Assembly (NCBI RefSeq): GCF_025698545.1
Contig: NC_068572.1
Location: 1,612,001 to 1,676,000, forward strand
Direction of reading: 5' to 3'
Length of the DNA stretch: 64,000 nt
DNA from: Gossypium raimondii
Taxonomy: Eukaryota > Streptophyta > Magnoliopsida > Malvales > Malvaceae
Of this stretch, positions 1 to 11,312 are shown one piece after another. Made by a program: the position numbers and the translations under genes. Within the stretch, counting starts at the first letter, position 1. Each line of letters starts with the position of its first letter. The notes below the pieces were generated by a model. That model did not search any database, was not told where the DNA came from, and was given only the letters and a program-made list of their open reading frames with translations.

Positions 1-72
1 ATTCCAACTTCATTTGATGTGAACTTGTATGTTGACAGCCTTGTTCCTCTCAATAGTAATGCTCAACAGTGA
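1..72 (+). CDS. F-box protein (CPR1/CPR30-like), C-terminal end only
   Basis: The window opens inside the last exon of an F-box gene. The 23 codons up to TGA at 70-72 read the same C-terminal sequence (S-F-D-V-x-L-Y-V-x-S-L-V-P-L) that ends the complete copies downstream, so this is the first visible member of the tandem array. The sequence after the stop (ATGCCCCAGAGGTAAAT) matches the post-stop sequence of the copy ending at 18803, including a possible splice donor for a 3'-UTR intron. Whether the missing 5' part is intact cannot be seen. Confidence 0.85.
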   Translation: MPTSFDVNLYVDSLVPLNSNAQQ

Positions 73-2458
73 GATGCCCCAGAGGTAAATTTTCTTTTAA
101 CTGCATTTTTTTTATTCTCATGGATTTGCACTTATACTTGTATGCTGCAATTTGAATTTCCAAATATATTATTGGTTTTTATGTTATTAGGCAACGTTTA
201 ACTAATTTCTCGATTCAATTGGTTTGTATTTGTTTGTGAGTCAATTGGTCTACAATCTCTCTTTGAATCGATACCCTGAACATTAATTTAATTTCTTTCA
301 TTTATGCAAATATGTGTTGCATTTCGCTTTATATGTTGCGATATGAATTTCCATTAATATTGGGTTTTTCTATGTTGTTAGAGATGATTTTTTTGTCCAA
401 GAAGCTCCACTTGGTGTTATAATTAGTGAAAAGATATGGGATAATTAAATGTTAAACAAAGTTTGTTTCTCTATTACTTTAAATACAAGTATTTTCAATT
501 TATATTTTTATGTACTGGAGACTCGTATTATTATATTTATATTTGGATATGGTTGTAATTAATTCCAATTAAAGGAAGAATTGGTTTGGTTTGATTTGAT
601 AATATATTATTGGTTTTATGTTATTAGGTAATGTCTTTAGAACCGGATTAATAGTCGAACCAGTCATGTCATCAATTCCAATTAATAGAGGAATTGATTT
701 GAATCAAAATTTATGTATTATTTTGATATTTATTCTTAATTGAAATTGTTTGGAATTTGGATAATTTGTATATTGTTTTCATTTGAGTTGTGTGGTATGA
801 TATCTAATAAGCAAAAGGGTTGAATATGTTATGATCGGAGGTCTTCTATGGTGTTTTGAAGTGGAAAGGTCGGTTGAGACCCCTATTGGTCCCTCTTAAT
901 ATTAGGCATCATTTCTTGTTAAGTTATAAGTTCGTTTGTCAAGTATTTTGTGAGTATCATATATGGGCAATTTTTTGTTGCTAATATGGATTTGCATTAT
1001 ATTTTTATTCGCAATGTGCTCAGAGTCGAGTTAGTAGTTAAACTGGTCGTGCTATCGATTCGATAAATTAAATAATTAAAAGAAATCATAAAAATCAGTT
1101 CAATTAGTTTTCCAATTCAATTGGTCAGTATTTGTTTGTGAGTCAATCGATCTAGTGTCTCTCCTTGAATAGATATCTTGGTTAACATATTGTTAAATAA
1201 ATTATACGAATATTTTCACGTGATTAACTGATATGCGTATTTTCAATTTATGTTTTTGTATGTATTTAGAGGACCACGTCACTATATTTATATTTAGATG
1301 TACTAGAGAAGCCCGTGCTAATCCTAAACCCTAGAAATTAATTTAATTGCATTCTTTTATGTGCATTTCTCTTTATATGTTGCAGTATGAAATTCCATTT
1401 ATATTGGGTTTTTCTATGTGTATTTGGATATGGTTGTAACTAATTCCAATTAATGGAAGAATTGGTTTGGTTTGATTTGATAATATATTATTGGTTTTAT
1501 GTTATTAGGTAATGTTTTTAGAACCGGATCAATAGTCATGCCATCAATTTCAATTAATGGAAGAATTGGTTTGGTTTGATTTGATTTGATAATATTTTAT
1601 TGGTTTTATTGTTATTAGGTAATGTCTTTAGAACCGGATTAATAGTCGAACCAATCATGTTATTGAATACGTGTTCAATAGTATTAAAATACAAGTTTGT
1701 TATCATTATATATTGAAATACTACGTGGTTTATGTATTGTCGGATGATATCATTATATTTATAATTGATGTTACAAGTTTGTTATCACTTCTATATTCAT
1801 TATTAAATAAATCAATAGTGAACAGAAAATATTTTCTTTTGCCCATATCATGCGTGCCATAAAATCTAGTATATATTAAACAACACAAATATCATGTCTT
1901 CTTGTTATGATTTAAAGTTAGAAACAAATTATATCGATCTCTTCAACATAATTGTATGAATTAATTGGACTAAACACGAGATCGATGTAATTTACTTCTA
2001 ACTTTAAATCATAGAAAATACAATTTTCTTATTTCATTAATCATACAAATTAGTAGAATAAAACATAAATATATAAATGAAAAGTATAAAATTTTAAGTT
2101 GGTTACGAAACAACATTATTAATGTAATAGTGACTCAAAACAACATTTTTGGTAATGTTAGTTACGAAGTTTAAAATTTATATAATTGAATGACAAAAAT
2201 AGAAATACAGTAATAATTGGTAACTACTTAAGTGAAAATATAATTTTATGATATAAAATATATTTAAATAAAAATTTGATACTTTGGAATTGATTAGAAT
2301 GTTTGAATTTGATTTAAATGGAACTACTTAATTTAAGCTCGACTTGATCATTATTAAACCAAATTTGATTTAAAAATATTGTATGGCTTTCTCTATTCAC
2401 ATAGCTGGTACTAATAAAAAAACTCTCTTTCCAATTGTCCTAAGCCTTAACTCTTATA
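73..2458 (+). repeat. 3' flank of F-box unit 1, with internal duplicated blocks
   Basis: AT-rich sequence shared with the 3' flanks of the other F-box units. Landmarks include ATTATTGGTTTTTATGTTATTAGG near 168 and a block GATGATTT(C)TTGTCCAAGAAGC near 383 that may be a 3'-UTR exon. A block of about 115 bases beginning GGTTGTAA-TAATTCCAATTAA and ending near AGAACCGGATTAATAGTCGAACC occurs at about 551-670, again at 1431-1550 and partly at 1545-1665. No convincing coding sequence is seen. Confidence 0.6.
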
Positions 2459-2466
2459 CTTTAAAA

Positions 2467-3999
2467 GGTAAATTACACCAACAGTCACTCAATTTTGGGG
2501 TAGCTGACAAAATAATTACCTTGGTTACATTTCAATCACTCAACTTTAAAAAAATGACAAAACAATCCTTTTTGTCGTTTTCCGATACAGACGTAATGGC
2601 AAAGTGACATGAAAAATGACGACTTGCTTGATGTCATTAACTGTCCAGCTGGTTGGTTAACACCAATTTAAACAACCCTATCAACAACAATTTAGGGTTT
2701 ATGCAGTCCTATCAGCACCAATGTAAACCTTTTATTCTTTCTCTCAATCTCTTTAAATTCATTTTAACCTTAAAATTTCGTAAACACTTTCCACCTCCTC
2801 TCTTGCCTCTCTCATTTGCTTATTTTCATAAACTTTTTTCCAGATCCCTTTACTTTCCCAGATCTCTCCCATGTCTTCTCACACCATAACTAAAACTTTC
2901 ATTCACAGCAAATTCAAACTAAGCAAAACTCTCCCTTTCCCTTTGTGGGGGAAAAAATCCCAAAAAATATTCATAAAGGTTTTAATCTGTTGGAGTAGTC
3001 ATAGTCTTCTCGGTGTGAGGGATTTAAAACCTAATGAAACACTAAGTCTCTTCTCCTCATCTATTTTTGTAAAAATTTTGATAAAAGAAAGATAATTTTT
3101 TCTCTTTGTTTTGGGTTTCGAATTAAAATACGAAAAAATAGAACACCAAAAAAAAGTTTTATTTTGATTTTAAATGTGACAAGTTTTTGTGTTTATGCAC
3201 GGTTAAGAGTTTAGATTTTCGTGCTTTTGTTTAGCTTGGGTTTTTGGTTCTAATTTGTGTGCTCCCTTTTTTTCCTTTCTTGTTTGCAGGATCTGGTTCT
3301 GTATTCTTTATTTATTTTAATGTTGGAAATTTTTCTTTTTGGAGGAGGTAGCTTGATGGGGGGTTGATTTTAGGGTTTTTTTGCCATTGATTTGCAAAAT
3401 GGAAAAGATAGGGTTTTTTTTCCCTTTTTGATTCCACCACTCTCGCCCTTCCTTTGGCTTTCAGAGATTGAGCAAGAGATTGAGCAGCTCCTATTTTCCC
3501 TTCTATTCTTTTTCTCCATTTCTTTTATTCTTCTTTTTACCCTTAACCAATCTTTTTTTTTTACCCTTTTGATTACTTGTCCAATGTGTGGGAAGCAGGG
3601 ATTTAAATAGCGGTCCGTTACCGAAATAGCGGCCGTTATATAGCGGTAACGGCACCGTCCGAAACCACTACTGCTGAAACTGCTATTATATTTTACAATA
3701 AGTTGGGTGATTTTTTTTTAAAATTCACGACCACGATACCTGCAATGACCACAATAGCATTCGTTATGTCTACAACCGCGATAAACGCAATGTGACCGAA
3801 AATGCGGCCACAACCGCAATTTAAATCACTGGTGGGAAGTTAACTTGCCACATTAATTAGTTAACTTGCTACATGAGCTGTCTCGTTACTTTTTAATAAC
3901 ATAGTAATTGTTTTGTCATTTTTTAAAATTGAATAATTGAAATAAAATCAAGGTGGCTGTTAGCTTGAAGTTTTGTGATTATTGGTGTAATTTAATCCC
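2467..3999. mobile_element. 1.5-kb terminal-inverted-repeat DNA transposon in an F-box promoter
   Basis: The ends are inverted repeats of roughly 100 bases. The left end starts GGTAAATTACACCAA and carries AAAAATGACAAAACAAT about 95 bases in; the right end is the reverse complement with some divergence. CTTTAAAA flanks both sides (2459-2466 and 4000-4007). The unit 3 promoter has one uninterrupted copy (ACTTATACTTTAAAAAACC near 5888), which acts as the empty site. The 8- to 9-bp duplication and long inverted repeats suggest a Mutator-like (MULE) or hAT-like non-autonomous element. No transposase is visible. The interior (about 2700-3590) is pyrimidine-rich and resembles a plant 5' leader with an intron end near TTGTTTGCAG at 3281-3290, so it may be captured host sequence. 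Confidence 0.7.
3596..3831. mobile_element. hAT-type MITE, 236 bp, nested in the element at 2467-3999
   Basis: The terminal inverted repeats are CAGGGATTTAAATAGCGGT at the left and its imperfect complement ACCGCAATTTAAATCACTG at the right. They are flanked by a perfect 8-bp target-site duplication GTGGGAAG (3588-3595 and 3832-3839). An 8-bp duplication and CA-G-GG type ends are typical of hAT elements. It has no coding capacity. Confidence 0.9.
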
Positions 4000-4053
4000 C
4001 TTTAAAAAAAACCTTCTTTCTTTGCCTACTCTTACCTATCTAAAAACCCTAAC

Positions 4054-5135
4054 AATGGCGAGAGTCCCGCATGAACTGACCATTGATATACTATGTCATT
4101 TAAGTGTAAGATATTCTATGCTTTAAGTGCGTTTCAAAGTCCTGGTGCTCTTCAATCGAGGACCCAGATTTCATCAAACTCAATCTCTCCCATTCCCTCA
4201 AAACCAATACCAATCACTCCCTTCTTCTCCGTCCCTGTGGGTACCACTTCTTCTCCGTCAACTACGACTCACTCAAAACAACTCAAACACTCAAGTACCC
4301 ACTCGGTGAACCCAAAAAAAAACCATTAGAATATTGGGTTCTTGCAATGGTTTACTGGCTCTAAAAAACGACAACAAGAGAATATTTCTGTGGAACCCAT
4401 CAACGAGAAAATCCCAGGTATTACCTTCCACTGAAATAGGGCGTGCCGGTTTAACATTTTACGGATTTTGGTATGATCCCATTTCTGATGACTACAATGT
4501 TGTTCGAATGGTCCAATCAGGTGGGCCATTTTCGTTATGGAGCTGAGGTTTACAGCTTGAGGAGTAATTGTTGAAGGATTAAGGATCTCTGCTTTTATCT
4601 TCAGTTGAATAAAAGATTTGGATTTTTGGCTAACAACGCAGTGCATTGGATGGCTTTTAAAAGTCCCCAATCGGGTAAGGAAAACCTTGCTGGTTTCGAT
4701 CTTGCGAGCGAGGAATTCCGCTCCGTTGAATTGCCGGATTTTTGTTTAGATGAGCCATTCTGGTTTGGCATAGGAACCATGGGAGGTTACCTTTGTTTGA
4801 GTGCAGTTCATGGGGAATTAGGTGATATTGTGGCTGATGTATGGATAATGAAGGAATATGGGGTTAAAGAATCTTGGAGTAAATTGATATCATGGAACCA
4901 ACCGCACTATATTCCATCTGTAGTAGTACCTTTGGCATTTTCAAAAAATGGTAAGAAAGTTTTATTCAACATTGGATACCAGTGGTTTAGTTTCGACGAA
5001 AGGGACAGGTTTGTGAGGTATGATGTGGGAAGCGAGAGGGTTGAGAATGTTGAGATTAAAGGCCTTCCAAGCTCATTTGATGTGCACTTGTATGTTGAGA
5101 GCCTTGTCCCCCTTAATAGTAATGCTCAACAATGA
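4054..5135 (+). pseudogene. F-box protein pseudogene (unit 2)
   Basis: A copy of the F-box/FBA gene with the usual start (ATG at 4054, M-A-R-V-P-H-E-L) but broken in several places. Compared with the intact copies it lacks 2 bases inside the F-box (near 4098-4125), giving an early TAA. A second frame change occurs near 4318, just before the G-S-C-N-G-L-L-A-L motif. A deletion around 4520-4548 removes the segment between R-M-V-Q and the next conserved block and leads to TGA. The C-terminal 176 codons (4605-5135) remain open. A DNA transposon lies about 55 bases upstream of the start. It is unlikely to make a functional SCF substrate adaptor. A short FBA-only product from 4605 cannot be excluded but has no evident promoter. 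Confidence 0.9.
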
Positions 5136-5948
5136 GAGGTAATTTTTCTTTATTTAATTGCATTCTTTTTATGCTCATATGGATTTTGTATGGTGCAATT
5201 TGAATTTTCAAATATATTATTGGTTTTTATGTTATTAGGCAATATTTTTAGAATCGGGTTAGTAGTTGAATCAGTTCTGCCGTCAATTTGATAAAATAAA
5301 TAATTGAAGATATCATAAAAATTCGGTTCAACTCGTTTTTCGATTCAATTGGTCTGTATTTGTTTGTGAATCAATACCTTGATCTGATTCGGTTCAAACC
5401 ATATTGTTAGATATGATTTCTTGTCCAAGACGCTTCACCTGATGCTATAATTTGAGAAATGATATGAGGTAATATCAAGGTTTTTTCTAAGCGAAGATTA
5501 GATATTTCATTTTATTGGTCCAACTATGCTGAAATTACAATGCCAAATTAATTAATTACACTTCTATTTTCATTATTAAATAAATTAAAAAATATTTTCT
5601 TTCGCCTATATCATCGGTGTGATAAAATCTAATATATATTGAATTGTCTTTTACAGCTCATTAGCTAAACTTAAGAAAAGAAAAAGAATAATCTAATGAC
5701 TTAAATAAAAGCCATTTAATAATTTAATGACTATTTTATAATTTTTTTAAGGTTAGTTACCAAAATGTAATATTTCTAATAATTTAGTTACAATTTACCC
5801 ATTATTTTGTGAAAACATTTTTTAAAATTAAAAAAAAAAAGCAAAAAGTAACTACCTTTAAAAACATTGTTTTTCACGCCATGCTTACACTTATACTTTA
5901 AAAAACCTTTCTACTTTGCTCACTCTTAGCAATCCAAAAACCCTAGCA
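5136..5948 (+). other. Intergenic region between F-box units 2 and 3, including the unit 3 promoter
   Basis: The first 500 bases are the duplicated 3' flank of the F-box unit (ATATTATTGGTTTTTATGTTATTAGG near 5211; GATTTCTTGTCCAAGACGC near 5413). From about 5640 it becomes promoter-type sequence shared with the other units: a remnant ending in AATTTAGTTACAATTTACCC, then TTTAAAAACATTGTTTTTCACGC. No clear TATA box is visible. Confidence 0.5.
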
Positions 5949-7025
5949 ATGGCAACACTCCCGCATGAAATGACCATTGAAATACTACTTCGATTGAGTG
6001 TAAAAGATCTTCTACGCTTCAAGTGTGTTTCAAAGCCATGGTGCTCTTCGATCGACGACCCAGATTTCATCAAACTCCACCTCTCCCATTCGGTCAAAAC
6101 CAACACCAATCACTCCCTTATTCTCCGTCACTGTGAGTACCACTTCTTCTCCGTCAATTACGACTCACTCAAAACAACTCAAAGACTCAACCACCCACTC
6201 GGTGAACAAAAAACACCCATTAAAATATTGGGTACTTGCAATGGTTTGCTGGCTCTAATAGACGACAACGGTAGAATATTTCTATGGAATCCTTCAACGA
6301 GAAAATCCCAGGTATTACCTTCCACTGAAATAGAGTTTTCATCTCCATCGATTTTCTTTCCCCGTTCAACTTATTATGGATTTGGGTACGATCCCATTCC
6401 TGATGACTACAAATTGGTTCGAATGGTCCAAGTACATGGAAAAAATAATAGCTACCTTCATTCGGAAGCTAAGGTTTACAGCTTGAGGAGCAATAGTTGG
6501 AGAAGGATTAAGGATTTCTGCTTTTATCTTAGTTTCTATCGAGAATTTGGATTTTTGGCTGACAACGCTTTATATTGGATGGTTTTAAAAACTCCCCAAT
6601 CGGGTAATAAAAGCATTGTTGGCTTTGATCTGGGAACCGAGGAATTCCGTTTCGTTGAATTGCCGGATTCTTGTTTAAATAAACGTTTCTGTATGAACAT
6701 GAAAGCCATGGGAGGTTACCTTTGTTTGATTGCAACTTATACGGAATTCAATGATGATGTGGTTGATATATGGATAATGAAGGAATCTTGGATTAAATTG
6801 ATATCATGGAAGAAATCCGAGTCTATTTTAGGTTTCCCAATTGTAATACCTTTGGCTTTTTCAAAAAGTGGTGACAAAGTTTTATTCAGCATTGCTCTAC
6901 ACAAGTTTGTGTGGTATGATCTGGGAAGCAAGAGGGTTGAGAATGTTGGGATTAGAGGCCTTCCAAGCTCATTTGATGTGGACTTGTATGTTGAGAGCCT
7001 TGTCCCCTTAATGGTAATGCTGTAA
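5949..7025 (+). CDS. F-box protein, CPR1/CPR30-like with FBA domain (unit 3)
   Basis: A single-exon reading frame of 358 aa. The N-terminal F-box (about residues 1-45) has L-P-H-E-M-T-I-E-I-L and L-L-R-F-K-C-V-S-K-x-W, the surface that binds SKP1. The rest is an F-box-associated domain with the signature S/T-C-N-G-L-L-A-L followed by F-L-W-N-P-S-T-R-K. By family knowledge such proteins are substrate-recognition subunits of SCF E3 ubiquitin ligases; CPR1 of Arabidopsis limits NLR immune receptors, but the target here is unknown. I chose the ATG at 5949 because it aligns with the starts of units 2, 4 and 5 and sits 3 bases after AAACCCTAG. A single-base loss near the 3' end shifts the last residues: the usual L-V-P-L-N-S/G-N-A ends instead as L-V-P-L-M-V-M-L before TAA. 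Confidence 0.9.
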   Translation: MATLPHEMTIEILLRLSVKDLLRFKCVSKPWCSSIDDPDFIKLHLSHSVKTNTNHSLILRHCEYHFFSVNYDSLKTTQRLNHPLGEQKTPIKILGTCNGLLALIDDNGRIFLWNPSTRKSQVLPSTEIEFSSPSIFFPRSTYYGFGYDPIPDDYKLVRMVQVHGKNNSYLHSEAKVYSLRSNSWRRIKDFCFYLSFYREFGFLADNALYWMVLKTPQSGNKSIVGFDLGTEEFRFVELPDSCLNKRFCMNMKAMGGYLCLIATYTEFNDDVVDIWIMKESWIKLISWKKSESILGFPIVIPLAFSKSGDKVLFSIALHKFVWYDLGSKRVENVGIRGLPSSFDVDLYVESLVPLMVML

Positions 7026-7422
7026 TGAGATGCCCCGCAAAGGTAAATTGTTTTTATTTAATTGCATTTTTCCTATGCTCACATGGATTTGTATGGTGCA
7101 ATTTGGATTTTCAAATATATTATTGGTTTTTATGCTTTTAGGTAATGTTTACAGAACTGGATTGGTCGTTGAATTGGTCATACTATTCCGTTCTCGTTTG
7201 GAAATTGGATAATTTGTAATTTGTTTTCACTTGAATTGTGTGGTATGATATTGATTGGAGGTTTTCTATGGTGTTTTAAAGTAGAAAGGTTGGTTGAGAC
7301 CCCTGATGGCCCCTCTTAATGTTTGGCATGATTTCTTGTTAAGCTATGATTTTTGCTTTTGAATTACTTTATGAGTAGTAGATATGATTTTTTTTTTAAT
7401 TATATTTATGTTTAGATATGTG

Positions 7423-7677
7423 TAGGGGTGAAGTCAGTGTTATGGGGTCGAATTTAAGTTATATATTTTTACGATAGTAAAAATATAATTTCACCATTTT
7501 AATAGCTTATATCTTTATAATTTTAAAGTATTGTATCAAAATTTTATATTTTGAGAGATTAAAGTGCAATTTTACCACTAATTTAAAATTTTATAAATTA
7601 TAAACAGGCCCAAATGGAAAATTTTGCATTTTCTTAGGGGAGGGTCGGTCCCTGCTAGCTCTCTGACTTCGCCCCTG
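7423..7677. mobile_element. hAT-type MITE, 255 bp (GGGGCGAAGTCAG family)
   Basis: The ends are TAGGGGTGAAGTCAG and CTGACTTCGCCCCTG, a 15-bp terminal inverted repeat. An exact 8-bp target duplication GATATGTG flanks it (7415-7422, 7678-7685). The paralogous flank of unit 5 has a single GATATGTG at 22659-22666 with the same surroundings, so the insertion is proven within this window. Related copies lie at 57274-57538 (with its own duplication), 22333-22533 and, more decayed, 39470-39700. Confidence 0.95.
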
Positions 7678-8113
7678 GATATGTGTTGAAAACACATGAA
7701 TAATTGTAGCTATACAACTTAATTGTAATTAGTTACAATTAATATAAAATTAATTTATTTTAAGTACTTTACTAAATTGATGTTACTCTTAATTATGAAG
7801 ATAAAGGAATATAGGTCAAAACAATATAGATAAAAATCCGTCATAGCCAACCTTACTGAACGCAATGTCAACTGCCCAGTCCACATTAAATTTCAAAAAT
7901 ACAAACACCAAACAATATTGTTAATTAGTGGGTGGATGGTTAATTAAGGTAGAAAGATTAAACTGTAAAAGTAGTAAAATTTAATTGTTATAAAATTTTA
8001 ATTAATTGAAGGACCAATTGAGCAATTTGACTCTTTTAAATATAGTGGACGGTGGTGATAGACAACTATCATCCACCAAAATAGCTAATGAACGTCAATG
8101 TTAACAAATTATG

Positions 8114-8146
8114 ATTAATTAATTAATTAATTAATTAATTAATTAA
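8114..8146. repeat. Tetranucleotide microsatellite (ATTA)n
   Basis: About eight uninterrupted copies of ATTA in AT-rich spacer. Confidence 0.9.
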
Positions 8147-8299
8147 CTAAGTTAAAATTTAAAAGTCATCATCCATTTTTTTATTTTTCTTCTTCACCGT
8201 GGAGAGAATGAAACTTTGAGAAGCCATTCACAAGGCTTCAACATTTGGCCAACTTTAGCTTTATGCATGATAGGCCATTTTCACTCGTTTTTTTTTTTT

Positions 8300-10915
8300 T
8301 TGTAAATCTTATATTTTCAGTATCGTTGTAACTCGTCTTAGTTAATATGTATGTTCATTTTTAAAACTATTATGGTTTCAAAAAGTTATCATTGTCGATA
8401 TTTGAAGCTTTTAATGTTAAGTTGTTGGATATAGATCTTAGAAATGAAAAGGACTAGTTTGTGAAATGAGAATTATTAGTTTTGCACATAAGGATTAAAT
8501 TGTTAATATCTTAAATTTGGCATGTAATTTCTATAATTTCTATAATATGAGGTTGTAATTGGATGTATTTGAAGTTGGTTTAAAATTTGGAGTCTAAATT
8601 TGAAAGTTATGATAAGTTTGATTTTAGGGATTAAATTGAATAAAATGTAAAATTTGAAGAAATAACCAAAAGATAAAATTGAGCTTACATATATTTGTAA
8701 CAAGTTGTTATATGATATTTGAGAGATTAAATTGAAATAAATCCATACTATAGACCAATATTTGAACAAGACGATTGATAATCGAGGAAAAAGGAAATTT
8801 ACAAACTAATCTCTAACCCTTCTGCTTATGCCATTTGCCCCTGGTAAGTTCATATAGTATAAATATGTTTAAATTGTTGTTGAGTTTCATCTGTATGTTC
8901 ATTAATGTTTTATTGATATCCTGAATTGGCTATGAATTAGTACCTAGATTGAGAATTGAATTCGATTGAAAAGGATTGTTGCGAAATGGTATAATGTGAG
9001 ATTAAACCTGGACGAAATTAGTAACAGTCTCGTATATGAGGTTACAGGTTATTTCCCGTACGCCCCGAGCTCCAACTTGTGTTGCGGACTCGAGAATACA
9101 GATATATTAAGCCCTGGTCAAGCTATATGTTGTGTAGGCTCAACCCTAACGGGTGACCAAGCACTCTTCTCTAATTCATGTAGGTTTAACCCAAAAGGGT
9201 AACCAAACACTATATTTCTCGTGTAGGTTTATCTCAAATAGGTAACCAGACACTATACTTTCACCTATATATTGAGTTCTTTTACGATGTTTCATTAGGT
9301 AAAATTGTAAAATGGAAATGTGATGGTATGAAGTTGATGTTGGCAAGATGATAGTTCATTATTTGTATATTTGAATCAAGTTAGATTATGATAGAAATAT
9401 GAAAATTTGAGGTTATATGTATGGTTTGAACTCAAAGCCTTATGTATCTTAAATTGTTACATTGTATCTTGATAGAGATACTTATTTTGCATAATGAATT
9501 GAATGTGTGATAAGTAATTGAGTTAAGTAATCATTCATATTGTATGAGCTTATTAGGTATTTTAAATACTTACTCGTGTTGCTAATTTTCTGTAGATTTT
9601 GGATATCCAAAACGTGTCGATCGGATCAACGAGAAGCACGCACTTTTTGTCTTTCGAATTCGGTAGACTTTTGATGTTTTGAGTTTGGTTATTTTTGGCA
9701 TGTACATAGGATGGTTAAACTTGGATTAAATGTTTGGCATATGTGTTAGTTGATATTTGTAGTATATGCAATTATAGTACCAAGTTGTTACATGTGGTAA
9801 GTTGTGTATATTTACCAAAGTAATGGTATGATTAGGATTTGTGTATGATTTACTTTGGTAAAAGTTAAGGCATAATTTAGGTTGCTAGAAAGGTAAGGTT
9901 GGAAAGTATTATGGTAAAATGCACATTGGTGTTCATATATGCTTGTATAAATGGTTAGGTTGTATTTTTGATTTGGTTGTGATGGTACCAAATGGCACAT
10001 TGGTTAGGCACTTAGGAATGATATTTTAATTGATGCTTTGGTATGTTTTTGGTACATTTTAATGTGCTTTAAGGAATTATTAAAATGCATATGTGGTATA
10101 TGAAAGTTTGTGGTTTACAACCTGCCTTGTAGGGTACACATAAGTGAACACAGTATGACACACAACTGTGTGCTTCACATGGGCATGTGGCACAGCCGTG
10201 TGCTCTGAATGAACTAATTGAAAGTTGTTTGACACAAACACAATTAATTACACGGTCTGATGACACGATTGTGTGACCCTGTATTACACGGCATTAGCCT
10301 TGTACACGTTTGAAGTACACGGCTGTGTGGTTCGGCTCCACACGGCCTCAGTCTGTCACACGGCTTGGCCACACGGCTTGGCCACACGGCTATATGATCC
10401 CATGTTTTGTCTTTTTATCTTTTTTTTTTGTTAAAAGTTTCAAAATGATCCTAAATTGGTTCTGAGCCGGATTGAGAGCTTTCTAAGTAAGAATAAGACT
10501 CGAATTTAATTGTATATCATAATATTTGAATGATTATGACATGATTGATTATTTGGTGGGTTTATTTATTATTTAATTGATATGTGATTTGGAAAATGTT
10601 ACAAATTAGTCTTAGTTAAATTCTAGGTTGATATCATGGCATACGTAAGTTTGTACAAGGCCTGAGAAAAACTATATTTGAGGATGATGCCTTGAATTGA
10701 TTATCATTGTGTTATTGTGTGACTCATGTTTTATTTGAATGTTAATTGTGTGTTTATGAAATAGTTTCATGTTTAATTGAAATGAAGATTATGAATTGTT
10801 TTTATTGTTTAATTGAATATTTAAAGCTAGAATTATATGTGATGATGATCTTTGTTTATTATAGTGACATCCCGCGGCTCGAGTCTAATAACCGGGCCGG
10901 GTATGGGGTGTTACA
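8300..10915 (+). mobile_element. LTR retrotransposon solo LTR or LTR remnant (cotton gypsy style)
   Basis: The right end GGGTATGGGGTGTTACA (to 10915) is the terminal sequence of the same LTR style as at 21635. Inside are a CACACGGC-rich segment (10140-10400) and short tandem units (9130-9265), both features I associate with long cotton gypsy LTRs. No protein domains, primer site or polypurine tract are seen, so this looks like an LTR only. The left boundary is not resolved; a TGTAAC at 8326 is one candidate and no target duplication was found. Confidence 0.55.
9130..9265. repeat. Short tandem repeat inside the LTR, about 45 bp x 3
   Basis: Three units of the pattern GTGTAGGnTnAnCCnAAnnGG-TnACCAnnCACT. 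They occur near 9133, 9179 and 9221 with only partial identity. Confidence 0.7.
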
Positions 10916-11312
10916 AAGATATCAATGTGTAAGTGTTAAGGATTAAATGTGTTATTATACCAAATAAAAACACTACATCATCATTTTCTATTAACAATCT
11001 AACGGAAAGTGATCAAAACAAACTAATCGAAAATGTTAAGTATGAAGTTGAAAGTTTTTGTAATTTGATAATCAAAACAAAAGCACGCTAATAAATTGAG
11101 ACCCTTTGATTTTTATAATAAATATAATCAATAAAATATGATATTGAATCTAATTAATAATTTTAATATATACATATATATATACATATATAAAAATGTT
11201 TGTATCTGTATCTTCTATAAGATGTCAGAGGCCGTCACTGCTATTTAACCTAGCATCTTTATGTTGTAGTAATAAGGCTTCTGTCCTCATGGCACCTGTG
11301 AATTGGTTCTTT

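Larger units (their letters stand above)
7026..8299. other. 3' flank of F-box unit 3 and AT-rich spacer
   Basis: The first part is the duplicated F-box 3' flank, interrupted at 7423 by a MITE. After about 7690 it resumes with the same flank sequence seen at 22667 onward (AAAACACATGAATAATT). From about 7800 the sequence is AT-rich with a tetranucleotide run and no coding sequence that I can support. Confidence 0.5.

Noticed and set aside
1671-1862. 63-codon open frame
   Set aside because: AT-rich, hydrophobic by composition, no start context, and located in a duplicated non-coding flank.
2383-3610. Five short plus-strand frames inside and beside the TIR element
   Set aside because: No family resemblance and overlapping one another; they arise from C/T-rich leader-like sequence.
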